Origin: an uncultured Lachnospiraceae bacterium
Lineage (GTDB): Bacteria; Bacillota; Clostridia; Lachnospirales; Lachnospiraceae
Reading direction: 5' to 3'
NCBI GenBank assembly: GCA_910583615.1
Contig: CAJTXP010000010.1
Coordinates: forward strand, 49,062-113,061
Length of the DNA stretch: 64,000 nucleotides
Shown: positions 1-8,426 of the stretch, piece after piece
How the letters are laid out: every line of letters starts with the position of its first letter
How positions within the stretch are numbered: position 1 is the stretch's first letter
Made by a program: the position numbers and the translations under genes
The notes under the pieces: generated by a model
The model's database searches: none
Seen by the model: only the letters and a program-made list of their open reading frames with translations
What the model was told of the DNA's origin: nothing

Positions 1-586
1 GATCCTGGTACAGCTTCAGCACAAGCCATCCAAACAGCACAGTGAAAAACGTCAGCAGAATATACATCCGGATCATCAGAACCGTGGACAGGCCTCCGAA
101 GCTTAAGCCGTAGACCAGCACTGCCAGCGCCGCCGTTTTTTCACTGCCAAGAATCCGTCTGCCGACCTGATACAACAGAATACTGGTCAGTATATAAAGA
201 ATCAGATTGAGAGAAAGCCCGATCCATTTGGAGCACTGTCCGGGGAAAAAGGAGCAGAGTATGTGCAGCAGCATATAATAAAGAGGCGGCTGCGTATCCT
301 GCGTCTGATTGTAATACACAGAGTCAAGAGAAAAGGCGTCTTCCCTGCCTACTGTAAGGTACTCTTCAAAATCTTCCCGGGAAAGCAGTGTATTGATCAG
401 TGTTCCATGTTCCGTTACATCCTCAATAAACGGGGCATAGTAAGAATTAGCGAGCCCGTAGGTGACGGTTTCATCCATGAACATATCTGATTTTTTCACG
501 CACCAGAACAGGCTTACCGCGCAGATAATACACAGGAATCCCAGAAACAGGCCATGTCTGCGGTATTTCATAAGTTTATCTTTCAT
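1..586 (-). CDS. GT-C membrane glycosyltransferase, ArnT/PMT-like (3' part outside window)
   Basis: The gene runs off the left edge; 195 N-terminal residues are visible. A first membrane segment (about residues 13-31) is followed by an extracellular loop with the Asp-Glu pair D38-E39 in MDETVTYG, the position of the conserved catalytic acidic pair of GT-C enzymes. Further on is a QPPLYYM motif typical of ArnT/PMT_2 proteins, then more membrane segments. The family transfers sugars from polyprenyl-phosphate donors outside the membrane. The ATG at 586 overlaps the stop of the upstream gene by 4 bp (ATGA), so translation is probably coupled. It is the last visible gene of the left polysaccharide locus; acceptor and sugar cannot be told. 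Confidence 0.75.
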   Translation of the reverse strand, partial: MKDKLMKYRRHGLFLGFLCIICAVSLFWCVKKSDMFMDETVTYGLANSYYAPFIEDVTEHGTLINTLLSREDFEEYLTVGREDAFSLDSVYYNQTQDTQPPLYYMLLHILCSFFPGQCSKWIGLSLNLILYILTSILLYQVGRRILGSEKTAALAVLVYGLSFGGLSTVLMIRMYILLTFFTVLFGWLVLKLYQD

Positions 587-1371
587 TCTGCACCTTCTTC
601 TGCGGCTTCATACCCTTTCCTGAAAAAGATGTCAAACTCATCCGTACTTCCATAATGCTCATATCCATAGTCCTCCCATTCCCCGATATAGGTCCTGTTA
701 TTTGAGAAAACAAAGAAATCCACCTGTACTTCTTCTGCCAGAGGAATCAGAACTCCCAGGTCCATCTCTTTTTTCTGCGCCTCCAGATACAGCATCTGTT
801 CATGGGAATCGGTTTCCTCTATTCCGTTGTACGCCAGTGCATTCCTGCCGTATTCCAGGGTAATCGTTGGATTGTACATCCTGATATAAGGCAGCAGCCG
901 GTTGGATACAATTCCATGGACATGGTCCGGAAGCAGCTCTCCCACCTCAATCACATACTGCGGAAGCTTATACACATTGGTGGACGGTTCAAACCACTCC
1001 TGTGACAGCAGTTCCTTTCCGCAGACGATCAGTCCGGCCATACACAAAAGAAACATTCCCTGGCGCCGGATGCCGGTAAACTTTTTCAAAAGGAGACATC
1101 CCCCATAAGGTATCGTAACTGCCAGAAGAAGCAGCCACAGAATTCTCCAGTACACGTTTTCTCCCAGTATCTTCATGAACAGGATGCCGGTCAGCGGGCA
1201 CCAGTACAGCAGCAAAAACACCAGCGGAAGAGCCCCCAGCAGAAGCTTCCTTGTCAGATCCTTTTCCTGCCACAGGATAAAGAGCGCCGCAGTCAACAGA
1301 ACCGGGAAAAGAAAGGCTCCTTCAAATGTATCTGTAAAATCGGTTATTGCAATATCAAAAAATTCCTGCAT
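583..1371 (-). CDS. C-terminal half of a split DUF6077-like membrane protein
   Basis: 262 aa from an ATG preceded by GGAGAGG. The first ~115 residues are strongly hydrophobic (several membrane helices); the rest is a soluble, probably extracellular domain. No catalytic motif is recognised. The frame is also open upstream of this ATG to about 1563, overlapping the upstream gene. Together with the gene at 1439-2470 it has the layout of one DUF6077 protein of about 605 aa: N-terminal membrane part, then membrane plus soluble C-terminal part. A palindromic segment separates the halves, and removing 55 bp (1386-1440) joins the two frames. It may be expressed as a separate polypeptide because it has its own ribosome binding site, or be the dead half of a broken gene. 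Confidence 0.6.
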   Translation of the reverse strand: MQEFFDIAITDFTDTFEGAFLFPVLLTAALFILWQEKDLTRKLLLGALPLVFLLLYWCPLTGILFMKILGENVYWRILWLLLLAVTIPYGGCLLLKKFTGIRRQGMFLLCMAGLIVCGKELLSQEWFEPSTNVYKLPQYVIEVGELLPDHVHGIVSNRLLPYIRMYNPTITLEYGRNALAYNGIEETDSHEQMLYLEAQKKEMDLGVLIPLAEEVQVDFFVFSNNRTYIGEWEDYGYEHYGSTDEFDIFFRKGYEAAEEGAE

Positions 1372-1385
1372 GCGTTTCCTCTCCA

Positions 1386-1440
1386 GAGCGTGTTTGAAAA
1401 ATAACTGAAAATTTCGAAAATGAATTTCCAAACACCCCTT
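1386..1440. repeat. Short palindromic insert (MITE-like) splitting the DUF6077 gene
   Basis: An AT-rich segment with imperfect terminal inverted repeats: GAGCGTGTTTG at one end and AAGGGGTGTTTG read inward from the other. The best-matched core is 1390-1435. It encodes the stop codon of the N-terminal half. Deleting exactly 55 bp gives an open frame reading YLSHLERKRMQEF across the junction. It has no coding capacity. The size and structure fit a small non-autonomous element, but only one copy is visible here. Confidence 0.5.
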
Positions 1441-2470
1441 AATGTGACAGATAAATGTAATAGATTCCCAGCAGCACGCACGGAAGACAGGCAGCTGCTC
1501 CGCGAAGCAGATACCCAGGGCTTCTTTTATGGATGCTGACCAGGCATACTGCAGTTCCCACAAACAGCGGGATCAGCATGATTCCCATGGACGACAGAAG
1601 GCACCCGCCCAGACAGGTGATGCCAAGCATCACCCACAGTCCCCGCTGCTCCTTCTCTGCCGTACACAGGATCCAGTAAAACAGTACCGGAATCAAAACG
1701 CCGGCCAGCACGCCTTTCCCCACCCATGGAGTCAGGCTTAAAAATGTAATTCCCGCTGTATGTTCTCCGCTCATAAACAGATGCAGAAGCGCTGCCATGG
1801 CAAGAAACATTCCCTGGAGCTGCCTGTCTCCTGGAAACAGTCTCCGCCCGATCAGTTCATACACCATGCCGGCAAGGGGAATGATCAGCCACGGAAATAT
1901 GGTATGCGCCATAACCGTCGGCAGGACGCCGGTCAGTTTCGACATCCATGCATAAAAAATCGGCCACAGGGATAATACATACCGTTTGTCAAAATCAACT
2001 ATGGACCCGGTCTCCGGATAGATCCAGTAGATCCGGTCTGACTGGACCGCTTCATTTGCAAGATTTACATAATACGTGTCATCCCACTCCAGATACATAT
2101 GATGATGAATAAAATAAAGCTGCCAGAAAATCAGCGCCAGCGCCATCAGATGCCCCAAAGTCATATACGCTCTGACAGAAGCCGCCGCCTGCCGGATATC
2201 CTCCAGAATCTCTTTCCGGCAAAAACATCCCGCCGCCATGCATACCAGTAAAAGCGCCGTATAAAGAACTGTAAATCCGGTAAAGGATGCCAGCGCCATT
2301 GTCATGGGAACCAGGATCACTTCCATCAGCGCCCACCAGAACATCGCACCTGTGACGATCGAAAAAAGGAATCCTTCCTGTTTCAATTTCAGAAAACGCC
2401 GCAGAGCATACCCGGTCAGGCACGAGCCGCCGAAAAAAAACGCTGCCGACATCAATATTTCCAGACGCAT
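1439..2470 (-). CDS. DUF6077-like polytopic membrane protein, N-terminal half
   Basis: 343 aa with about nine hydrophobic segments and a loop carrying WDDTYYVNLANEA, which resembles the acidic first-loop motif of GT-C type transferases and the DUF6077 family of Lachnospiraceae. An AGAGGAC ribosome binding site precedes the ATG. The protein ends abruptly after a membrane segment (IYYIYLSH), at the edge of a palindromic segment, and the likely remainder is encoded at 583-1371 in another frame. It lies 19 bp after an EpsG gene in the same operon. Function is unknown; a lipid-linked sugar transferase or polymer-modifying role is an inference from the GT-C-like loop and neighbours. Confidence 0.65.
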   Translation of the reverse strand: MRLEILMSAAFFFGGSCLTGYALRRFLKLKQEGFLFSIVTGAMFWWALMEVILVPMTMALASFTGFTVLYTALLLVCMAAGCFCRKEILEDIRQAAASVRAYMTLGHLMALALIFWQLYFIHHHMYLEWDDTYYVNLANEAVQSDRIYWIYPETGSIVDFDKRYVLSLWPIFYAWMSKLTGVLPTVMAHTIFPWLIIPLAGMVYELIGRRLFPGDRQLQGMFLAMAALLHLFMSGEHTAGITFLSLTPWVGKGVLAGVLIPVLFYWILCTAEKEQRGLWVMLGITCLGGCLLSSMGIMLIPLFVGTAVCLVSIHKRSPGYLLRGAAACLPCVLLGIYYIYLSH

Positions 2471-2489
2471 GATCTAACTGTCCTCTCTG

Positions 2490-3680
2490 TTATTCTGTGA
2501 TCTGTATCATCTGATCTTCCAGGTTGTATTCATATTTTTCCTTAAACTTTTCTGCATAGTCGAAATAATCATTAATTCTGTCCTGCCAGAACAGCGACAC
2601 ATACGGATAGGTGAATACGTTGACTCCCAGTTCCCGATATCCCCCCTCGCTTACCGCCGCGTTCAGATTCTTCACTCCCATCAGAAGCGTCAGCGAAAGG
2701 AAAAAGACCGCCGACATTCTGGCGATTCTGTCCCTGTTTTCCAGAAGGCGGACTGCCGGCACGATCTCCAGCACCTTGAAGATCACGGCAAAACGGCTGG
2801 CATAATACGCATTGCCAAGCATGAGCATATAGACGCAGAGGCCGCATGTACAGGCCTTCATGACGGCTTCCATCCCGGGGTCGGAGCTTTCGTCCCCACG
2901 GCAGTTCCTGCAGTACAAAAACGCAATCACGCCAAATGTAATCAGCCGCTCGCCGATGGCAAAAAAGCTCGGACTGCCCCCCTGCAGAAACTGTTCCATA
3001 TGATAGATCGGCAGCAGCCGGAGAAGAAATCCCTGCACCGCCTGAACCTGCAGCACAAGTCCGCCTGCGGCGGACAGTCCCGCCAGAAAAAACATGGCCC
3101 TCACCGGAATATACGCAACGGCAATCAGCAGTATCCAGGCACAGCCAGCCCTGTGAAAGGACATGGCAAGAATGACCGCAGCCGCATACGGGACCCATTT
3201 TTTCTCCAGATAATACGGCAGCGCAATCCCAAGAAAGATACAGATGGCAAGCCCCTGCCGCAGCCCCGATACCATGTAGACCGTATAGAGCACCGGATAG
3301 GTAAGAAAAAGCCCTGCCACCTTCCTGGGTACCTGTTTCTCCAGAAACCGGTGGAGCAGCAGCATATCCGCAAGCCCCAGCGCCGCTGCAAAACCCTGAA
3401 ACGGAACATGCAATAGCTTGAACGCCGCCGAGAGCAGCCTCCAGCCGATTTCCGGATAATAACCGCAGACGTATCCGTGCTGCAGGTCCACCGTCACCGG
3501 TATGGTCTCATAAATAGCATGATAAGTCACATAATCTGTTCCCTGCCCGAACCGCAGGCACAAAAGCGCTGTCAACATGAACCAACACAGGAAATAAAGC
3601 TTCTTTTCATATTCCGGATACTTCCACTCTGCCAGGCTTCCGGCGGCCAGCAGGAACAATGCGATCAGATACAGATTCAT
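2490..3680 (-). CDS. EpsG family exopolysaccharide polymerase-like membrane protein
   Basis: 396 aa, about ten membrane segments. The N-terminal LRFGQGTDYVTYHAIYE loop is the hallmark of EpsG proteins, which act like Wzy in polymerising lipid-linked repeat units outside the membrane. The ATG overlaps the WecB stop by 4 bp. It is a second polymerase candidate for the left locus besides 26921-28174, so the two may serve different polymers or one may join subunits in another linkage. Confidence 0.82.
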   Translation of the reverse strand: MNLYLIALFLLAAGSLAEWKYPEYEKKLYFLCWFMLTALLCLRFGQGTDYVTYHAIYETIPVTVDLQHGYVCGYYPEIGWRLLSAAFKLLHVPFQGFAAALGLADMLLLHRFLEKQVPRKVAGLFLTYPVLYTVYMVSGLRQGLAICIFLGIALPYYLEKKWVPYAAAVILAMSFHRAGCAWILLIAVAYIPVRAMFFLAGLSAAGGLVLQVQAVQGFLLRLLPIYHMEQFLQGGSPSFFAIGERLITFGVIAFLYCRNCRGDESSDPGMEAVMKACTCGLCVYMLMLGNAYYASRFAVIFKVLEIVPAVRLLENRDRIARMSAVFFLSLTLLMGVKNLNAAVSEGGYRELGVNVFTYPYVSLFWQDRINDYFDYAEKFKEKYEYNLEDQMIQITE

Positions 3681-4774
3681 GCTTTTCCTTCCAGTATATC
3701 TGCAATCCTTCGGCTGGCAAACCCGTCTCCGTAAGGATTGCTTGCCGTACTCATCTTCTCATATTCCGCCGGGTCTTCCAGAAGCAGCCGGAAGTTCTCA
3801 TAGATGACCTCCTCGTCCGTGCCGGTCAGCTTCAGCGTCCCCGCGTCGATCCCCTCCGGGCGTTCCGTCGTGTCCCGCATGACCAGCACCGGTTTGCCAA
3901 GAGACGGGGCCTCCTCCTGGATCCCGCCGCTGTCGGTAAGAATCAGATAGCTTCTTGCCAGAAAATTATGAAAATCCAGCACATCCAGCGGTTCGATGAT
4001 CCGGATCCGCTCGTCTCCTCCCAGAATCTCGTCCGCGGTCTCCCGGACCGCCGGATTCATGTGAATGGGGTAAATGGCCTTGATATCCGGATGTTCATCA
4101 CACACTCTCCGGATAGCGCGGAACATATGTTTCATAGGCTCTCCCAGATTTTCCCTCCGGTGAGCGGTAATCAGGATCAGCCTGCTGCCCTCCGCCCACT
4201 CAAGCTCCGGATGGGTATAATCTTCCCGGACCGTCGTCTTCAGCGCGTCGATGGCCGTATTTCCGGTCACAAAGATCGTTTCCTCCGCCTTTCCCTCCTT
4301 CAGAAGGTTCTGCTTCGACAGCTCCGTCGGCGCAAAATTGTAAGAAGAGATGATGCTCACCGCCTGGCGGTTGAATTCCTCCGGATACGGCGAATAAATA
4401 TTGTACGTCCGAAGCCCCGCTTCCACATGCCCCACCGGAATCTGCAGGTAGAAACACGCCAGCGCCGTCACAAAGGTGGTGGAGGTGTCTCCATGGACCA
4501 GAACCACATCCGGCCGCTCCTTTTCCAGCACCTCCCTGATCCGGTTCAGAATGTTCGTCGTCACGTCGAACAGCGTCTGTCTGTCTTTCATAATGGACAG
4601 ATCATGATCCGGCTTCACCGAAAACGCCTCCAGCACCTGATCCAGCATCTGCCGGTGCTGCCCGGTCACGCAGACCACCGTCCGGATACCGCTTCTACCC
4701 TTCAGTTCATTCACCAGCGGACACATCTTGATCGCTTCCGGCCTGGTTCCAAATACAAGCATTACTTTTTTCAT
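3677..4774 (-). CDS. wecB: Non-hydrolysing UDP-HexNAc 2-epimerase (WecB/MnaA/WbpI family)
   Basis: 365 aa, full family length. Typical motifs are seen: GTRPEAIKMCPL at the start, HGDTSTTF, HVEAGLRT, TAHRRENLG, TDSGGIQEEAPSLGKPVL and the ending RDTTERPEG. The family inverts C2 of UDP-GlcNAc-type sugars through a 2-acetamidoglucal intermediate. Because WbpA, WbpB and WbpE homologues lie just upstream, the natural substrate may be UDP-GlcNAc3NAcA (the WbpI reaction giving UDP-ManNAc3NAcA) rather than plain UDP-GlcNAc. Sequence motifs alone do not decide between these. ATGA overlaps link it to both neighbours. Confidence 0.93.
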   Translation of the reverse strand: MKKVMLVFGTRPEAIKMCPLVNELKGRSGIRTVVCVTGQHRQMLDQVLEAFSVKPDHDLSIMKDRQTLFDVTTNILNRIREVLEKERPDVVLVHGDTSTTFVTALACFYLQIPVGHVEAGLRTYNIYSPYPEEFNRQAVSIISSYNFAPTELSKQNLLKEGKAEETIFVTGNTAIDALKTTVREDYTHPELEWAEGSRLILITAHRRENLGEPMKHMFRAIRRVCDEHPDIKAIYPIHMNPAVRETADEILGGDERIRIIEPLDVLDFHNFLARSYLILTDSGGIQEEAPSLGKPVLVMRDTTERPEGIDAGTLKLTGTDEEVIYENFRLLLEDPAEYEKMSTASNPYGDGFASRRIADILEGKA

Positions 4775-5865
4775 CTTTTCTGTTCCTCCAGCAGGCGGCG
4801 GATCTGTTCCGCCAGCTTTTTATTATTCTGTTCCACATGGATGCGGCCTGCAAACCGCTCCACATTGTTCTGCCACCGGTCATACTGTCCGGCCAGCATG
4901 CGGACCGCCTGTTCATAATCATCCGACGCCTGTCCCACTTTATATTTTTCACAAAAATCCTTCAGCGGCGGATTGGTGGACGTCACCACCGGTTTTCCCT
5001 CAAACAGAAATTCAAAAATCTTGCCGCTGGCGCAGTACCGGTTGTTCAGGTCCCGCTGATGATAGGCGACCATGCCGGCCTGGCTGTTCTGGATAAAATA
5101 TTTCAAATGGTCCTGATCCATCCTGGGCAGGATTTTTACATTGGTAAGACCCAGTCTTCGGATCGTCTCACGGACGATCAGTTCGTCCTCCTCCTCACTT
5201 TCCCCGATGAGCAGAAGTTCATACCCGGAACCAAGCCCCTTCATGGCCTCCAGCATCTTCCCGGTCGTCCGGCTCATGTCGCATCCCGCCGTGGAGATGA
5301 TCCTGAATTTCGGCTCCGCAAAAAACTCCCGGCACTCGGCCTCCACCTGCCGCCGTTTCTCCTCCGAGGCATATTCCAGCCGGCGGATATTCTCATAGTT
5401 CAGCGGCTCTCTTTTCAGCCGGAACATTTTTGTCATAATTTTCGCCCGGTAAGCGTTGGCGGCAATGACCACGTCGGACCGCTTTGTAAAGATCCTCTCA
5501 ATGGCACAGCCGATCTTCCCCGGAATCCCCGCCGCGCTTTTCATGTCGTACAATTCCCTGCAGTCCTGCACCACATAATCTGCGCCGGCCAGTTTTTTAG
5601 CCAGATAACCCGGCAGAATTCCTTTGCGGTTGTCAATAAAGATCAGATCCTGCCTTCCCAGCTTCTGCACCTGCATACAGACAAAGAGGATAAAACTGCT
5701 GTATCCCCGGTCCTGATAGAGGATATGGCTCTTTTCCAGAGGCCGCTCCCCGTCCGACGCCCGGGTGATATACGTAACCTCCCCCAGCTTCTTTGCCACC
5801 TTGATCAGCTCCCTGAGCCGCCCGTCGTATTTACAGTAATCATAGGATATCAATAAGATTTTCAT
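4771..5865 (-). CDS. GT-B glycosyltransferase, family 4-like
   Basis: 364 aa. It starts with a Rossmann strand (MKILLISYDYCKYDGRLREL) and ends with a donor-binding lobe containing VAYHQRDLNNRYCASGKIFEFLFEGKPVV, the E-x7-E-like region of GT4 enzymes. It is cytoplasmic and would add one sugar to the lipid-linked unit using a nucleotide sugar. Both ends share 4 bp with neighbours (WbpE and WecB homologues). The position directly after the ManNAc3NAcA-type sugar genes suggests that it transfers that sugar, which is inference. Confidence 0.8.
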   Translation of the reverse strand: MKILLISYDYCKYDGRLRELIKVAKKLGEVTYITRASDGERPLEKSHILYQDRGYSSFILFVCMQVQKLGRQDLIFIDNRKGILPGYLAKKLAGADYVVQDCRELYDMKSAAGIPGKIGCAIERIFTKRSDVVIAANAYRAKIMTKMFRLKREPLNYENIRRLEYASEEKRRQVEAECREFFAEPKFRIISTAGCDMSRTTGKMLEAMKGLGSGYELLLIGESEEEDELIVRETIRRLGLTNVKILPRMDQDHLKYFIQNSQAGMVAYHQRDLNNRYCASGKIFEFLFEGKPVVTSTNPPLKDFCEKYKVGQASDDYEQAVRMLAGQYDRWQNNVERFAGRIHVEQNNKKLAEQIRRLLEEQKR

Positions 5866-6998
5866 GCATCCGCTCCCGTCTTTTCACGGATCAGGCCGAT
5901 GATCCGCTGCTGGTCCTCCCTGGTCAGATACGGCGACAGCGGCAGCGACAGCACTCTGCCGCACACATCCGTCGTCACCGGAAACGTCTCCCCATACAGG
6001 CAGCACTCCCGGAATGCCGTCTGCTGGTGCATGCCCCGCTGATAGTAGATCATGGACGGCACGCCGTGCTCTTTCAGATGCGCCTGCACCGCGTCCCGTT
6101 CTTCCCGGTTTTTCAAAAGGATGCTGTACTGCGCCCAGCCGGAACCAAGCCCCTCCGGGATTGTCGGAATTTTCACAAACTCCCTCAGCCCCTTGGCGTA
6201 TTCTGCGGCCAGCGCATCCGTATCCGCCAGTTCGTATTCCGTAAACGCCCGGAATTTCACCTGCAGGACCGCCGCCTGGATCGTATCCAGACGGGAGTTC
6301 ATGCCGATCCGCACATTGTCATATTTATCACTGCCTTTACCGTGCACCCGATAAGAACGGATCAGCTCCGCCCACTCGTCACAGTCGGTAAACACCGCGC
6401 CTCCGTCCCCGTAGCAGCCCAGCGGTTTTGCAGGGAAGAAGGATGTGGTCGAGATATCCCCAAAGCTTCCGGCACGTCGTCCGTGGTACTCCCCTCCAAA
6501 GCCCTGGGCGGCGTCCTCCAGAATGTACAGGCCGTACCGGTCCGCAATCTCACGGATCCGGTCGTAATCCGCCGGCAGGCCGAACAGGTCCACGGCGACG
6601 ATCGCCCGGGGAGTGAGCTTTCCTTCCGCCAGAACCGCCTTGATCGCACGCTCCAGACTGTCCGGGTCCATATTGAACGTATCCTCCAGAATGTCCGTGA
6701 ACACCGGCGTGGCGCCCTCATAAGCCACCGTCTCCGCCGAGGAAAAGAACGTAAAATCCGGTACAAAGACCGCGTCTCCTTCCCCGATTCCCCACGCCAT
6801 GAGCGCCAGCGTCAGGGCGTCCGTCCCGTTGGCGCAGGCGATGCAGTGCCGGACGCCCACATATGCGGCCAGCGTCTCCTCCAGCTCTGCTACCTGTCTG
6901 CCGCTGATATAATTGGATTCCGTAAGCACCTGCCCGATGGCGGCGTCCATCTCTTCTTTCAGCACCTCATACTGTTTTTTCAGATCCCGAAACTGCAT
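5862..6998 (-). CDS. wbpE: DegT/DnrJ/EryC1 aminotransferase, WbpE/WlbC-like
   Basis: 378 aa from the ATG at 6998; the frame is open further upstream but that part is the antisense of the carrier-protein end. PLP site: EDAAQGFGG (D162) and SFFPAKPLGCYGDGGA with Schiff-base lysine K191, the exact wording seen in WbpE-type enzymes. WbpE transaminates the 3-keto group of UDP-3-keto-GlcNAcA to give UDP-GlcNAc3NA, working with WbpB (10883-11971) and WbpA (11972-13285). The gene begins one base after the carrier-protein stop, so the two are tightly coupled. This supplies the free 3-amino group that the neighbouring acyl cassette could acylate. Confidence 0.88.
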   Translation of the reverse strand: MQFRDLKKQYEVLKEEMDAAIGQVLTESNYISGRQVAELEETLAAYVGVRHCIACANGTDALTLALMAWGIGEGDAVFVPDFTFFSSAETVAYEGATPVFTDILEDTFNMDPDSLERAIKAVLAEGKLTPRAIVAVDLFGLPADYDRIREIADRYGLYILEDAAQGFGGEYHGRRAGSFGDISTTSFFPAKPLGCYGDGGAVFTDCDEWAELIRSYRVHGKGSDKYDNVRIGMNSRLDTIQAAVLQVKFRAFTEYELADTDALAAEYAKGLREFVKIPTIPEGLGSGWAQYSILLKNREERDAVQAHLKEHGVPSMIYYQRGMHQQTAFRECCLYGETFPVTTDVCGRVLSLPLSPYLTREDQQRIIGLIREKTGADA

Positions 6999-6999
6999 C

Positions 7000-7230
7000 T
7001 TATTCTTCTCCTTTGATCCTCTCGCACAGATTCCAGATCCCTTCCGCGGAATTAAAATTCTCCGGTACGATCTCCTCCGCCGGAATCTCAATGCCGAACT
7101 GCTCCTCGATCTCCGCAATGAGCGTGATGACATCAAAGGATTCCAGCAGTCCTTCATCAATCAGTTCCTTTTCCCGTTCAAAATCAATCTCCGGCTTTAA
7201 CGCCGACAGCACTTCCATCAACGCTTCCAT
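7000..7230 (-). CDS. Acyl carrier protein (phosphopantetheine carrier)
   Basis: 76 aa, acidic, four-helix carrier size. Residues 28-37 read LLESFDVITL, with Ser31 at the phosphopantetheine site (family pattern DSLxxVxL, here ESF). AGGAGG lies 8 nt before the ATG at 7230; an in-frame upstream extension overlaps the decarboxylase gene and is discarded. It is placed between a PLP decarboxylase and the WbpE aminotransferase, far from any fatty acid synthesis gene, so it is a dedicated carrier. The likely cargo is an amino acid loaded by the enzyme at 8427-9956. Cargo identity is not visible. Confidence 0.85.
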   Translation of the reverse strand: MEALMEVLSALKPEIDFEREKELIDEGLLESFDVITLIAEIEEQFGIEIPAEEIVPENFNSAEGIWNLCERIKGEE

Positions 7231-7246
7231 CCTCGATACCTCCTCT

Positions 7247-8422
7247 TCATTCCTCTCTCCATGTATTCCATGTCCATGTCTCCAGCCCGTCTCTTTGAAG
7301 CCGGGCGCCCTCCGCTTCACTGTACAGCCAGATCTTCGGCATTCTGCGGCTTAAGAACAGATAGATCCCTTCCGTCACCGAATAGGCCCCGATGTTGTGA
7401 AATACCAGATAATCGCCCACTCTGGCGTCCGGAAGGCTCAACTTTTTCAAAAGGACATCCGCCACCGTGCACAGGGAACCATAGACCGTCCATTCCTCCT
7501 CCTTCTGTTCCAGCGGATGCTGCGGGAAGAAAGAAAGAACCGGCGTCTTCATGGCCATGTTCTGTCCATAGTAATTCACATGGTGGATTCCTCCGTCCAC
7601 AATGCATACGTTGACCGCGTCATTTTTCTTCTGGTCTACAATCCGGGTTACATAATAACCGCAGGATGCCGTCAGAAACCGTCCCATTTCAAAGATGATC
7701 TCATAAGGCCTCTTCTCCCAAAACAGCTCTGCAAATTCCGCCAGAAGCTTCCGGTCCTCCTCCGGGTCGTCTTTTGTAAAATACGGCACCCCCAGGCCTG
7801 GACCGAACTCCAGCACCCGGGTGGTAAATCCTTCTTCCTCTTCCAGCCTTTGAATCAGCCCCTCCATATACGCAAGTTCCGCGGCGATCTTTTTGACCGC
7901 TTTCTTCTGCGTCCCGGAAAAATACTGAAGGCCCGTGATCTGAAGGCCCGGAAATTCCGCCCTCTTCCGGATCAGTTCCGTTACATCCGCCTCGCTCATG
8001 CCGAACTGGTTGCCGCTGGTCACCCGGAGCAGGATCTCCACCTGCTTTCCCAGCTCCGCCGCGCACCGGTCCACCAGAGAAACCTGGCTTTTCGATTCCG
8101 CCGTATAATGGACCACGCCCTGTTCCATGGCATAACGGACGTCCTCATACTCCTTGTTGACGCCGGACAGAACGATTTTGTCCATGTCAAGCCCGTTCTG
8201 CACACAGATATGAAATTCTCCCGGCGAGCACACCTCATACCGGTCCACATGGGCATCCAGCGCCCCCACCAGAAACGGATTGGCTTTAATGGCAAAGCAG
8301 ATGCCGGCCGGCCGGAGGCTCTCTGCCACCCACGCGGCGCGTGCTTTCAAAACATCGGTATCAAACACATAGGAAGGCGTCCCCAGAGACACCGCCAGGT
8401 TTTCCAGTCTTCTCTCATCCAA
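7247..8422 (-). CDS. Fold-type III PLP decarboxylase, LysA/BtrK-like
   Basis: 391 aa. It starts at TTG (8422) with a strong CAGGAGG that overlaps the end of the upstream gene; no in-frame ATG suits. PLP lysine K46 is in FAIKANP; a glycine loop FGPGLGVPY (206-214) and C318-x3-D322 (CTVAD) correspond to the CESGD signature of diaminopimelate decarboxylase, with Cys and Asp kept but Glu and Ser lost; GAYSVTEGIYLF follows. This is the pattern of specialised relatives such as BtrK (glutamyl-ACP decarboxylase) and the decarboxylases found beside adenylation enzymes in exosortase-type EPS loci. Proposed role: decarboxylate an aminoacyl group while it sits on the neighbouring carrier protein. Free amino acid as substrate is the alternative. 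Confidence 0.85.
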   Translation of the reverse strand: MDERRLENLAVSLGTPSYVFDTDVLKARAAWVAESLRPAGICFAIKANPFLVGALDAHVDRYEVCSPGEFHICVQNGLDMDKIVLSGVNKEYEDVRYAMEQGVVHYTAESKSQVSLVDRCAAELGKQVEILLRVTSGNQFGMSEADVTELIRKRAEFPGLQITGLQYFSGTQKKAVKKIAAELAYMEGLIQRLEEEEGFTTRVLEFGPGLGVPYFTKDDPEEDRKLLAEFAELFWEKRPYEIIFEMGRFLTASCGYYVTRIVDQKKNDAVNVCIVDGGIHHVNYYGQNMAMKTPVLSFFPQHPLEQKEEEWTVYGSLCTVADVLLKKLSLPDARVGDYLVFHNIGAYSVTEGIYLFLSRRMPKIWLYSEAEGARLQRDGLETWTWNTWREE

Positions 8423-8426
8423 CAGT

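Noticed and set aside
1386..1440. The DUF6077 palindrome read as an ordinary intrinsic terminator between two genes
   Set aside because: The stem is imperfect and AT-rich without a proper U-tract, and frame restoration on removal of 55 bp is better explained by an insertion within one gene.
7000..7320. Carrier protein start at 7320 (106 aa) instead of 7230
   Set aside because: The extra N-terminal 30 residues lie within the decarboxylase coding end and are basic and unlike carriers; AGGAGG is placed correctly for the ATG at 7230.
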